From the NCBI GenBank assembly GCA_030248295.1, contig JASANH010001684.1:62001-126000 (forward strand): a DNA stretch of 64,000 bases, written 5' to 3'. This stretch comes from Mesodorylaimus sp. YZB2_4. Taxonomy: Eukaryota; Nematoda; Enoplea; Dorylaimida; Dorylaimidae. Below are positions 37,683 through 49,900 of this stretch, piece after piece. The notes under the pieces were generated by a model that did no database searches, had not been told where the DNA came from, and saw only the letters and a list, made by a program, of their open reading frames with translations. Made by a program: the position numbers and the translations under genes. Position 1 is the first letter of the stretch. Each line of letters opens with the position of its first letter.

Positions 37683-38871
37683 CCCATTATCATCATTTTA
37701 CTCTTTTTTCACCCAAGCAAATACATGCACTTGACAGGGGAGGGGGGACACAGTATTAATTAAAACTTGCACGCGTGATAAAGTCACCAGCAAGCATGAT
37801 CTCATGGGAAAGAATCCCGTAAAACAGTCGCAAAAAACACAAAACTCTGTGGACTCAAAATTATGACTTGGAAAAAACAAATGATGTGGTTTACGCAGTC
37901 TGCTGACATGACGGTCAGATTTTGTGCATAAAACGAGGATTCCCAAATCGTTAAACCCATGGTAAACCTTATAAAATAAACCCACTTTGGCACGTTTACA
38001 GAGCTCATATATAATGTGGACCAGCCTGCCCTAGCCAAGGCATCCTCGTGACATAGTAAAATTATTGAGATCCAATCGCACAGCAAATTTCGACCAGTAA
38101 TGGGTGCCCAGCTTACACGTACAGTATTTCCCGCGTTAAATTTTGTGGTCTGCTAAAATGTCTCAAGTCAACCTTTTTAATTATGAAACAAGATGAGACC
38201 TGCCTTAGGACGTGCCTAAATCCACGGATAAGGCACCCCTAGAACAGCTATTGTGAAGCGTCCTATGTAAATTGGTGTCTCAGCGTTGTCCCAAGTTGCT
38301 GTCTAATAGTGCCCTCAATTCGTACTCTGAAAAATTAGAATCGCACTGTGAAACTGGCCTCTGCTGATTGTGAGTCTTGTGCTATTGCAGTTGTCTTACT
38401 CGTCCAGTCCCCTACCAGCCCAGCTGCACAGACTACTGTGTGCCAGCGTGGTGTGTGCTTGCGAATGCCATCCAGCCGTGGCCTAGCCATCCCCACAGTA
38501 TCTCTTCCCATTCGTTCATATCCAAACTTGGCGTCATTCTGGCGCGAGGGATTGTGGCTGTACCAGCCAATTCCAGCCTGGTAAGGCTCGGCTCCTGTTC
38601 TCGCAGGCCAGCATTGCGATTGGTGGGAAAAGATATCGATCATGTGGAGGCAGTTTGAGCAGGAATCGATGTTGTAACGAATTAGATCTACTTTTGATTT
38701 CCAATGGGTGTCAGCTACTCTAGTTTTCTCGAAGTCATCGAAAACAGCTTTGCATATCTTTTTGAGATTGATAAAACTTCAGTTTCTTGGACTGCTCGTG
38801 GAATTTCACATAATGCCAGCCGATCACTGTCAAAGTCGGAGCCAGAAAATTTACAGCTCTTCGCAAGTCAA

Positions 38872-39006
38872 CGGTCAGGTCAGAAAGTTTTTTTTGGTTC
38901 GGTCAAGGTCAGAGTCAGGTCAGAAAATTTTTTGAGGGGTCGGTCAAGGTCAAGAACAGGTCAGAAAATTTTTTGAGGGGTCGATCAAGGTCAGGGTCAG
39001 GTCAGA
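38872..39006 (+). repeat. 41-base minisatellite array, copy 2
   Basis: Three degenerate units of the same repeat as 37020-37173, with the AAAATTTTTTGAGGGGTC boundary and CAAGGTCA words, about 1.7 kb away in the same orientation. Confidence 0.85.
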
Positions 39007-39197
39007 CAGTGAAAAACCCAGGTCATTGGAATACTAATGTGCGATAAAAAAAGCGCGAGCAAGTACGCGAGATTATCAAGCCAAGATTCATATAACGAGA
39101 GGCTTTTTCAGAAACAACTTTAATCATCTCTGAATCTGTCTGTCTCATGTCTAAAAGTGTACAGTATTCGAAGAAATAAGTGTCCATCGTTTCCTTC

Positions 39198-39675
39198 TCA
39201 GAATTTTGAGACAAAGACAAAACTGAAGCGGCATATACGCGCTCGACAGAATGCGGGAAAACAGCGCAAGTGCTCTACATGCCAAAAGTCCTTCTCAATC
39301 TGTTTGAGTCAACATATTCGAACCGTCTTGCCCGTGCCAATATTGTGGAAACAAAGGTAGTACTCATAAACCAAAACTTGTGTGTTTACATAATATGGCA
39401 AATAATGAATTTTTATCTGATCGTGAGTGTATAACTCTTTGACATAGGCATATAGATAGGAAGCACAAGTTTTAGTGTTATTGAGTGCCACCCATTTTAT
39501 TCCCGCAATTTTCGCGCGGGTCAAACGGTCGTTTTTGCCTTTGGGCTTGCATATGTTGACTCAAATAACTAGAGCTGTTCAAGGATTTTTGGCATTTGGA
39601 GTAATTGAGCTGTTTTCCTGCATTCCGCCGTGCGCGTATATGCCACTTCAGTTTTGTCTTTGTCTCAAATTCCTG
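39198..39675. pseudogene. Inverted duplication of a decayed C2H2 zinc-finger sequence
   Basis: Arms at 39198-39384 (plus) and 39458-39675 (minus) match throughout, with a loop of about 73 bases. The left arm translates to FETKTKLKRHIRARQNAGKQ then KCSTCQKSF and LSQHIRT. The right arm, read on the minus strand, gives FETKTKLKWHIRARRNAGKQ, then KCQKSLNSSSYLSQHM and CGNK. These are C2H2 finger fragments (CxxC, F, L, H) with ligands lost and frames shifted. The sequence would fold into a long hairpin if transcribed. Confidence 0.7.
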
Positions 39676-41073
39676 ACGGATTCAGCGAAATTTTGTCCTT
39701 CAGAATTCTTTCGTTGAATTAAAGCTTGATAATGTCGCATATTTATCATTATCTACGCGTAAAGAGTGGGCACAATGACTTTGGTGGAACAGTTTTACTC
39801 ACGGTTGCACAGTGTGATTGGAAATAACAAAACCATTTCATTAGTTCCATTTTGTACTCTGTTTCGAGCAGATGCGTGATGCCTATTATTTAGCTGTATA
39901 ATTTATATTTGGTACAGTATGAATATGTGCTCGCTATTGATACGACTAATGTGTAACGTGTTGTTGTTGGGCATGATTCTTTTTTAAGCGGATTTTGTTT
40001 CGCAATCAAAGAGAAATTAGAAGCTATTGCAGCCTTACCAAATCGTTGTAGAAGTCTGGAGCTTAGAAAAGAGTATTTTTCAGGTCCTTCAGCTTGGCAT
40101 GTCGCACCTTTTCAAAAAAATAATTAAAAGTTGGATACCAACCTGATTTTGCTTTGCTAATAATCTAGACGTACGGCATAAGCCTAGAAGAATCGCGGCG
40201 TTATATCGCGGCAAGCACCTCCACCTTTTGGGCCCTTCCCCCTTTTTAGTATAAACTTGTTTACATACTCTACCAACAATCTGAAGAACCTGTGGGGGGG
40301 GGGGGGGGAAGGCAGGTAACATTGCATCATTCATTGGGTCATGCAGAGAGCAGAACTGCATGAACAAACGCAATGAAGCATGCCTGCCACGCCTGGTGCG
40401 GATTCACAGTGGGACTGTACCGATGTATTTATCGAATGTCTTATCTGTCATTAGAAAAGTTCTGCTGCTAATCCATGCGTCAGATTATCTTATCAGATTA
40501 CGTACTGTAAAGCCTAAAGTATAGTTCGATGCGATGCGTCAAATAAGCGTGCGATGCGGTACTTTTGGGTCTACTGACAATGTAAAAATGTGCCTAAAAC
40601 GTAAGAGAAAACTTCAGTCGACAGAAGCTAACGGAGCAAAAAAAACAGGAAAGAGCGCCAGCAGTGGTGTAAGGTCGACTTTGATAAGTTGGCGAGGAAT
40701 GAACCTTTTTTAGCTGCTTATGGCATGCTGTAAGTCGGTGGCTCTGGTGTCTTTTGCCAGGTTTGTAGCGCATGAAGTGTCAAGTGTTACTATGCTTATG
40801 TTATTACCGCACCTTTAAGTTAAGGCATATACAGTGCTTGGGTGAAGAAAGAAAAAGGATTTTACTGTGTCCTCAGTCGAACACAACACTCGCGACACCA
40901 TTAGACGCACCCAGAAGCTGACGCTAAGCCAACTCGGCTGCGAGGCAGGACCCAACGGCTCGATAGTATCCGTTAATTGAATGCCTATAAAACCTAAGGG
41001 CCCGGTCTTGATTAGCTGATAGAAAACTGCAAGCATAAATAGCAAAGGAGAACATTTTGGTATGCAAGCTATT

Positions 41074-42419
41074 TTATTTCCTCTCATCAGCATTGTCGTC
41101 CTGCGATTGAGGAGGTTCACCGCCACCTTGAGTGTCTTGGTCTGACTCTGGAGCAGGCGGCTCAGGTGGGATCTCAGGGTTGGTGTTCTGGTGTTCTTCT
41201 CCATTCTGTAAAAAACCTGGAGTGAGTCACTGAAAAGAATTTCACCTAGAGCACAGCTTGATACCATTTGCTCAGCTCCATCAGATCCATCGCTTCCTTC
41301 GGCATCGTCGCTTGGATGACCAGACTCGTCATTCGCTGGAGGGGACTCTTCAATGTTTACGACCACACTCGGTTCACTCTCTCCTGGATTGTGATCGGCT
41401 GATTGTGGCAGAGGAGCGCTGTTTAGATAGTTCGCGCACATTTCAGCTATTTTCGCAGGTGATATATTCATTGATTCCAGAGTTTTGTCGAAAGCCATGG
41501 TGTCATCAGCACTTGCTTGAGGCGAGTTCTCATCCTGAGGTGGAGCTTGAGGGCTCTCATCCTCAGCCGGGGCTGCTGCATTCTCCTCCTGATCTGGGGA
41601 TTCTGGGTTCTCCTCCTGAGGTGGATCTGCTGCGTTCTCCTCCTGAGCTGGGGATTCTGGACTCTCCTCCTGAGGTAAATCTGCTGCGTTTTCATCTTGA
41701 GGCTGGGATTCTGCATTTTCATTTTGGGATGGTGCTGCAGGGCTCTCAATCTCTGTGTTTTCCCCTGCCGCTGATGGATTCGAGTCCTGAGGCACTGCTT
41801 CAGCTTGGGAGTTCTCATCGTTTATTTGGTTGTCGTTTTTTGGAGTCTCATCTTCTCGCGCAGAATCTGAAAAAGCTTTCTCATATTTTTCTATCAGAAA
41901 TTGAGTGAAAACTGATTTGCATTTTTACCCGCAGGATCGCTGCCACTTGACAGCCCGTCGTCGCCAGACATCACAGCTGCTCCATCCTAAGAAAACAGCA
42001 TCCTCTTAACGAGCTCCACAATTATGAAACCTGCGTGGGACACGTTCGGGGAAGAGCTGCTTGCCTTTGTGAAAGATGGGCAGGAATGGAAAAATAGGCA
42101 TATCTATGATGTATCCGGTTTAATCATTCTTCAACGCATACGCATGTCAATGTGCGATTAGACTTAACCATGAGAGCCCCTCTCACGGTCATGTGCTCCA
42201 CGCCCTACCTGTCATGTGCTCCAAAATCCCTTACCATGGCTTGACGCTTCACCAAACGGGTTGCCTCTCGTCTCACAGCTCTTTCGTGACGTCTCTGAAA
42301 AAAGTTCTTTTTCTGTTTTGAGACCTCATAACTTAATTCGTTTTTCTTACAACAGCAATGCCATGAACTAGCATGGCGAATGATGCCAGAAAGAGCAAGG
42401 CGACCCAACTTGGCTTCAT
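41074..42419 (-). CDS. Secreted acidic repeat protein (no known family)
   Basis: Five phase-matched exons: 42351-42419, 42235-42294, 41929-41986, 41265-41866 and 41074-41205, 306 codons. The start at 42419 gives a typical signal peptide, MKPSWVALLFLASFAMLVHG. The open frame extends upstream to an ATG at 42602, which would bury that segment. A short basic stretch follows (RRHERAVRREATRLVKR) with a possible dibasic cleavage before QAM. The rest is strongly acidic and disordered: about 14-residue repeats of the type QEENAADPPQEENPESP, then a Ser/Asp region and a Gln/Pro/Glu tail ending NADERK. No domain is recognised. A broken copy of the 3' end lies 9 kb away. It may be a secreted matrix, cuticle or gland product, but this is inference only. 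Confidence 0.75.
41500..41770 (-). repeat. Internal acidic coding repeats, about 42-45 bases
   Basis: Lies within the fourth exon of the acidic protein gene. Units encode variants of [PQ]-[QA]-E/D-E-[NS]-A/P-[AE]-[DS]-P. DNA words such as CTCCTCCTGA recur with the same spacing, so the repeat expanded at DNA level. Confidence 0.75.
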
Positions 42420-45400
42420 GACCGGCTGGATGGACTCGTCGTTGACTAAATGTCTGCCCAAACTGGATTGCTCCGAGTTAGAACGCCTCATAAAGGAGGT
42501 CGAAAACTGAAGTTGCAGATACTTAAATCTGGGTTTATTCTGAAGCTGGGACATGAATAACTGCTGGGCTTCTTTGTTGCCCTGATACAAACTGCCGATC
42601 ATGAGTTACCTTGGTAGCCTTTAGTATAACTGATGACCCCGTAGCTGACTTCTCGGTAGCCTATCCATCAAGCGAACTGGCCTAAAAGATGGCTGATCAA
42701 ATTATCCCTTCCGGAATTAGACAAACCTCGTCGCTATGGCTGCTTTTATGACACTCATATTTCAACAGCAATCGATGGTGTATAAATCAGAGATTTGTTA
42801 GTGATCTATGATGATGAGCCTAAAAGCAGGGCCCGTGCATGACCAGTACAAGTACGACCAGCTTCCGATTTTATGGTGTACCACCAATATTCCTCAGCCC
42901 AAAATGCAAGCTTTTATTTGATTTGAAATTCTAAATTCTGAAATTCAGTGCCGCTTGTAAAGCAATGGACAGGATTGATCTATCCTAGTTTCTGCAATAC
43001 TGTACCACATTACAACTGGACTGTCTGCTTTCCCAGGCCAGGATTGACTTTACAGTGTATATCTAGTGTGCAGAGGGTCTAATCGAGTGTTCAACACTTA
43101 TTCTGTGCCCTACAAGATGCTGTGTGTTTGTAAAAGTATCCTGATGTGGTCAGATGCATCAGTCATTTTCTTCCCTGTACTGTTGGAAAGTGCACATATT
43201 CGTCATGCCAAGCTCCGGATTCTTTGCATTGTCTTGCTGCCAGCTGAGGAAATCATGGCATTGGATTGTTGTGAGAACACACATCCATCAACTCGAGTTT
43301 TACATTTTTGGGCGATAGCAGTGACATTTTCACTTTTACGTGTGACGTAAATCGTTTTAAAAGTTAGTACAACTAGACTGGGCTGAAATATGTAGTTCGA
43401 CTTTTTCTCCTCTTGTTTTATACTCCTTACGATGGCAGCTATTGTTGTGTCCTAACTGGTTGAAATGCCAAGTGGAACGGAAAATGGATAGCGGATGAAT
43501 CGAACAAAAATAGCTGCCAAGGACACTCGCAAAAAAGTCACGTCAAAATCGATCGACCGACGCTCGTATGATAAGTCATGGAACATACCCCCGGGAGACT
43601 GAACCATAAAATGTGCTTTCTTCTGTCATGTAGAGAATAACGTTAATAGCCCATCATAAAACTTCAAGTTATTCTTGTCGATTTCTGATGCAGACTGTCA
43701 CACGAATGGGCGGAGCTCAGTGTGAGTGTTTGCCATGGAAAGGTCAGATGCTTGATTAGCGAATTCAGCTGGCAGTGGAATTTTCTAAATGTAACCTACA
43801 CTTTATGTTTTAGACGACAAAAGAAAAATTGCGCTTTAGAGAAGAGATGACAAGATACAGTGGCTGTGGAGTCAGAATATGAAAAACATGGCCGAGGTTC
43901 AGGCTCACAGGCTCACTGTAGATTTACTGTACTTCGTTGAAGTGTGATCGCGTCTGGACGCACTCAAAAAAGTTTTAGCGACAAAGTTGTGAAGGAGATA
44001 ATCAAAAAAGACCAACAGTTTTACCCACTGACTTCGCATTATCGACTCTTTTCTGTGATTAAAAGATTTGTGCTCCTGCACAAAAAAACCATAAGAAAAG
44101 AAAAGAGACAGCAGAAAAAATAAATCCCTCTTCTTACACCGCATCTTTCCTTTACTTTTTTCGCTGATGTCAAACCCGTTTTCTTGAAAGTTAAAAAGGG
44201 AGACCAAAGAGGCTAGCTGTTCATGGGAGTAAGCTTCGTACTGGTTCCAGCCGCGCGTCAAGTGTCGTGCTTTGTAATGCAGTCACTGACTGGAACCATC
44301 ATCATTGTGTAAAAATACAGGCAAACTAGTCCAAGGCGATGTGAAAAGCGACTGACCACCAGAAGTGATTTTTTGCCATATCTTTTATTTACCAGTTGCT
44401 CTGTGAATGCTGACCGCGCATTCTCCACTAGTCGGAGTTGCGAGGATCCAGGGTTCGTCTTGTGATGAATAATTGTTGTATCATGGTTTCGCATTGCAAC
44501 ACCCTCCGCATTCGATGCCCTTGGCTCATGCATCATTTTGTATCACCTGGCTCGTTATCGATGTGAAACAAATGCGCCTCTATATCACATTTGTCGCAGC
44601 TAATTTTATCATTTCTCTTGTTTTACTAATTGATAAGAATCTTTGCAAAGGACGACTATAATCAAAATTTAGATTACACCAAGTGTACAAGCTCGAGTCA
44701 AAAGCACTCGGTCGATTCATCGCTGTGCAAATTTGTCATTAGAACTATCCAAACGGTGCACTGCCAAGACACTCGTATGCCAATAATGTTGACGAATCAT
44801 GGTCTAAAAAAGTACAACTACTAGTTTTCGATCCTTTTAGTAGCTGGCAACGTGCTTGCGAAGAAATGGAATTTAGAGCAACCCCGCCCGACTTGCTACA
44901 TGTTGGTGGAGTGGGAGGTGTACGAGTACATTCTATGCACAATGCGTATCTTTTACTTTCTTCGCATTCCAATGAACCGGACGACACGGTTGCTTGCTTT
45001 TAATGTTGTCAAAAATTGCCGAAAACCTATGCCTGTAATGCGCACCTGGCAGAGTGGCCACGGCTGAAGCTGAAGTCAACGGCCTGCCAGCAGATTTGTG
45101 AAAAACTATCCCGCGTTACCGTAAATACGGGCAAAGTATATTTGTAGAAAAGGAGAGCACAATCAAATGAGATAATAAACCACTGCTGACAATGGAAAAA
45201 TGGTCACAAAGGTGGGCTTACGAATTTCGAAGCAAGAAATGCAAAAGAAAATTGAAAACTAGAAGCTATATGAGTTGAGCGTAGGTGAGCGAGTGGAACT
45301 ACGGCTAACAAATTTCGAAATGTCCGGTTTTTGGTCAAGTCGCTTCTCCTTTCCGGTTCGTCTTGTATGAGTAAGATAAATGTATTACGTCCTTTGGCTA

Positions 45401-46954
45401 ATTTGACATCACGCACCATTTAACTCGTCGAATGATTCGCTTTCGTCAGATGAGTGGACTCCCTACGTGCACAGTATGGCGGGGCGTAATGGGATGAAAT
45501 GGGCGGACGTTAGCGAAAAGGTGTCGTGTCTGATGTGGTCACGTAAGGCGTTGATGAATTTGAATATAAATATTGAATAGGTGTCCCTTTTGCAATTTTC
45601 TGATTTTGCAGTAAGCGAGGGCTTACAATAATTAGTGACCATATTTACGGGTCGTTTACCAACTAGTAACGTAATCAAAAGATTCAAATGAGCCTTCCGA
45701 TTAATTTTAGCTACTTTAAAATGCGACCTATATGGTTTTTCATAATCTCTGGTAATCGCGTAGCTGACCATTTCATTCTGGCTCCGCACCTTTTTTTACG
45801 CTCATGGTCGCATTAGGTTTATTTTGTTTCGGACAGCTACAAAGTTTTTTTAGCCGGACATAGTTGTCTTCTAAACGCCAGGGTATCAGAAAATCTGAAG
45901 ACTATGTATGATTCAAAATCTGTGAGCCCAGATGTCATTAATAGATCCGGCCCCATGGTCGTATCTGACGATAAGCCATAGGGTTAGTCAATTGAGCCTT
46001 AGGACAACGGGTCAGGCCTGATCGGACCTTGTGCTTTCAGAATAGTGCCGAAATTCGTATGTTGTGTTGCAATGCCTCTTCTTCGATCACATCGTAATGA
46101 GACTCTAACTCCTGACCTATGTCCTGCTAAAGTCTATCTGGCATCTTATTTCTCGCATTTTATTTGGGCCGATATACTGTTTGTCACTTTTACATCACAC
46201 ATTTTTATTTTGATGGTGTGCTACGTGAAAGTGCATATTTCATGTATCTATTAAAGGAATATTGGGCAGTCTGAAGAGCAACTCACCAGAAAATAATTGA
46301 TGCTGCCTTTTTCTACACAGCTACAAGCTTCCACTGGGGTCATTTGTAACCAAACAAAGCTGACTAATATTTTAGTTTCGCTCTGCTTGAATTTTTGGCT
46401 ATTAATTTAAAAACATCAACAAAAAATTTATTGAGCAGGGTCCTATTTTCTGAATGGCTCCTAAAAAGCGAGCATATGGGGTTTGAATGCGATTGCATAG
46501 ACGAGTGAAGGAGTCGTGTGAAAGCATCCACTGGTCTGCAGTGGTAATGTCTCGCCTATAAAAATGTTATAATAGAAAGTATAAAGAGCAAAGAGAATTT
46601 TCGACCCTTACCCTGGAAAAGTGTGTCATTTCTTGGCGCGCGTGAACGAGTAGTATTACCTATTGTGTGTGGAGACCCCCGACGGAAAGGCGTATGCAAT
46701 GCTGGAGAGGAATCCAGAGATTTTTGTACTTTTTGGGAAGTCCTCCCCTCCCCTGCTGGACAACACGACTTGACCCGGTGGCGACTATCGGCCATCCGAC
46801 ATCGTTCTATTTAAAATGGATACATCCCCTATTGATTCAATTTTTCTAATCGAATTTACTTTTTGAAGGTTTGAACAAACGTACACTCGCCGCAGCTGCT
46901 ATCTTCCGCACGTATAGGGCAGAAAGGAGCGTGCACGTTAGCGCGGTTTTTCGA
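42420..46954. other. Interval with no supported gene
   Basis: Holds the upstream region of the acidic protein gene (minus) and of the first peroxidase gene (plus). Open frames at 43905-44261 and 45463-45789 (minus, 118 and 108 codons) have no recognised domain or splice partners. I see no repeat or RNA gene here. Confidence 0.4.
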
Positions 46955-49900
46955 ATGGATCTGTGCTCGAAGAAGACGGCGATTCTAAATGAATTGTTCA
47001 TGCCAAGTGAAGACATACGACGAAAACCAAGATCAGCTGTGCGTGCAAACGGAGTAAAGGCGAGAAAAATCATGAATAGAAACGGCTACCCAAACGACGA
47101 TGCCCATTCCGTTTATTCTTTATCGGAAACTTGTCACTTACGACTCGTCAACTCGTCATCTTTTTCTCATTTTGCAAGAGGAAGGCGAAGAAAATTATGT
47201 TTTCCTATTTCGCAATGGGCGTTTATTTTGATCTCAATTTGCTCTGGTTGGGATAGTTTTGCTATAAAAGGTAAGTGTTGTTGCGCATCGGCCCTACAGT
47301 TTTCTTTAACAGCTAGCGTAGGAGGGTATCGCAGAGCTATGACCAGATCGCCATGGGCACTAGGAAGTGTAAAGTTCATACCCGCGCAGTGTAAAGTGCA
47401 TTTAAAATTTACGACAGAAGAATGTTGTGCACTCATATGCCCGCCGGAATTTCATCTGAGGCTCAAAACACTTTAATTACGATAGCGACACTAAAAAGTC
47501 TTTTTTCCAACTATGACGTTTTACTGCAAAGCACTGCACAGTATGTGCTGCTTTCCTGACAATCTCACACATTGCTTCGAAGAAAATCTTGAAAAATTAT
47601 TCACTCGGATTATGCATTGAAACTTCTCATGAAAATCCCGATTCGTGTATTCAGCACAGGCGCAAGTAACTGAAAGGTTTGAATGTCGACCTACCGGATG
47701 CTGCGATCAGCACGAGTGGTGTTCATTTTGGGCAACTATCGGAGAATGCGAGAGCAACGATATTTGGATGACACCTAATTGTCAACTGGCATGCAACACT
47801 TGCCCGCCTGTCGGAAACAAAGGTAAGCATGACACTGATTTTCACACTTTGAAATTTTTGTTGCGTTGATTCTGGCAAGTCGTTTTTGCAAAAGTGACAC
47901 CCACCCTTTTAAAACATGTTTTAAAAGAGGAAAGTTTGACAGGTTGAGTTTACGTCATGTTTACGGACTTGCCATCCTTCACATTCTCTCTTTTCTACCT
48001 TCTCGTAACCGAATCGAATGAACCGTAAATCAATTAGAGCGTGTGATGTCGGCCTCGTTTGTGATATACCTAATATACGCGTAAAGAAAAGTTGTCGGTG
48101 CTGACCCTTTTTCCAAAAAATTAAACTCCTCCTGGGGTGACGACGCCAGCTGATTCAAGGCCGCGCTATTTCAAGGCCGACCTTCACTTTTAATATTTAT
48201 ATTTTGTCCTGTGCTTGCTAGAACATTTTGAAGAAAGGATGCAAACATCGATAATTTATCTTGAAAGTTAAAAACGGCTAAACACGGTTATTTTAGTTCA
48301 ATGCACTTTTTCTAATTGATTCAATGCGTCTCTTTGCAAAAAATCAGGTGACTGCGCTTTGAGGCGCAAGAAACTAGCGACGAACTTTCACCAGTTTAGC
48401 ACATTCTGAGTAGTGCAAACTGCTATAATAGGATAGTAACGCATTAGTCATTTGGAAAGAGAAACCTACTTTCGATAAACTATGGCACTGTATTTGGAAT
48501 AGGAAAGCCTTTTTCTTACTCATGCGCGACAAACTGTCAATCGACGACCGGCCGGAAGTCAGTCGCGCACGTATATTTATATTATAACTATGTTCCAACT
48601 AGGTCGACAGCGCTTTCTTTAGATGAAAACTTGCAGTCTAAGATGCTTATTGTGTCTATGAGTGTAGATAAACTCGACTATTGATGGCCTTATTGGCATT
48701 CATTATGTGTTGAAAGGGCTAGCAGTCAATGCGACGAATAAGATGCAGTAGTCAAGCATATGGACTGATGGTGAGACAGTAGATAAAAAATGACCAGTAT
48801 CTGGATGAAAGGGCAAAAAATATGCAGGTTATTGTTAGGTAGTATGATAAATAGGAGATTTCGCACTATACGACCATTTTGGATGGTGTGCACTTGAGCG
48901 ACAGAAACTCCGAAAATAACTGAATCGAGCTATTGTAGGATTGTCAACCAGGAGAACAGAAAAAGTGCGCTGTGTAATTCAAGTTTCATAAATGACCTAT
49001 ACGACATTGACAGAATCACGGTTTGCTAACAGAGATGATTCTCAAAAAATGCCTGAATTGGTGCGTTTTCTCCAGAAAAAATCTTTCTAGGAGGTATCAT
49101 CCAATTCGCATTACATACGCGTCCGCACCATATTCATAAACCGGGAGGCAAACGCACCACAAGGAGCGGCATAACTTCAACATCCGAAACGTCTACGACT
49201 CCAACAACTACAACTTCGACTACTACCACTTCAACTTCGACGACTTCAACTACTACAACCACACCTACAACGACCACCACAACCACAACGACCACAATAA
49301 CCACCCCAACAACTACAACTGAAACTACCACCACACCGACCACAACCACCGAGACGACCACAGAGAAAGCGAGCATCACTGTTCCAATCACAGTCTTACC
49401 TCCGCACCAACTGCCCACTACAAGTGGTGCTGTTTTTGGTCCCGAAAATGTGGTATCTGTACAGCCGCCATCATCACCACAACCACCAGCCACTGCCTCG
49501 GCTCCATCACCCCAAACCCCAGTTGTTGCTGCCCCAGGTTTGCCGCAGTCAGTAAGCCCGATCACGCTAGCACCGCCAATCGAGCCATCTGGACCGAAGC
49601 TTGCGCTGGGCAATAATCCAGCCAGATGCGAAGAGATCAAAAACAACAACCTATCAAACGCCATCTTGATCACAAGACACGAAGGCTTGGTTAGTGATAA
49701 GGAAGGTGAGTGAAACGATTTCCTGCTGGTCGAAAGCCTGGGGGATCTAGCATCATCCGCTATATCGGGTCGGTTGGCCCATACACTTCACAAAAAATTA
49801 ATTGAGAGGCGGCGAGTTGCCAATTGCCGTTGCACGCCTTCTGAAGGGGGGGGAGGGGGGAGTGGTGCACAAATAATTGCATGAATGCGCCTTAGTTAGT

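Larger units (their letters stand above)
32276..41073. other. Repeat-rich, gene-poor region
   Basis: No supported gene. It carries an inverted SINE copy (33150-33358), a TIR-bounded element (34562-35211), a near-palindrome (36638-36693), two arrays of one 41-base minisatellite (37020-37173 and 38872-39006), an 18-base hairpin (37634-37682), an inverted duplication of decayed zinc-finger sequence (39198-39675) and poly-G tracts. Other open frames are short and unlike any family I know. Confidence 0.5.

Noticed and set aside
40815-41264. Open-frame continuation of the acidic protein past 41265
   Set aside because: A GTATC donor at 41264 and an acceptor at 41206 give a last exon whose reading frame continues the acidic composition; the read-through does not.
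47909-47932. 22-base perfect palindrome of TTTTAAAACATG type in an intron of peroxidase A
   Set aside because: AT-rich and short; expected by chance at this scale.
49134-49673. Minus-strand open frame rich in Val
   Set aside because: It is the antisense of the Thr-rich coding tract of peroxidase A; long antisense frames arise from this codon composition.
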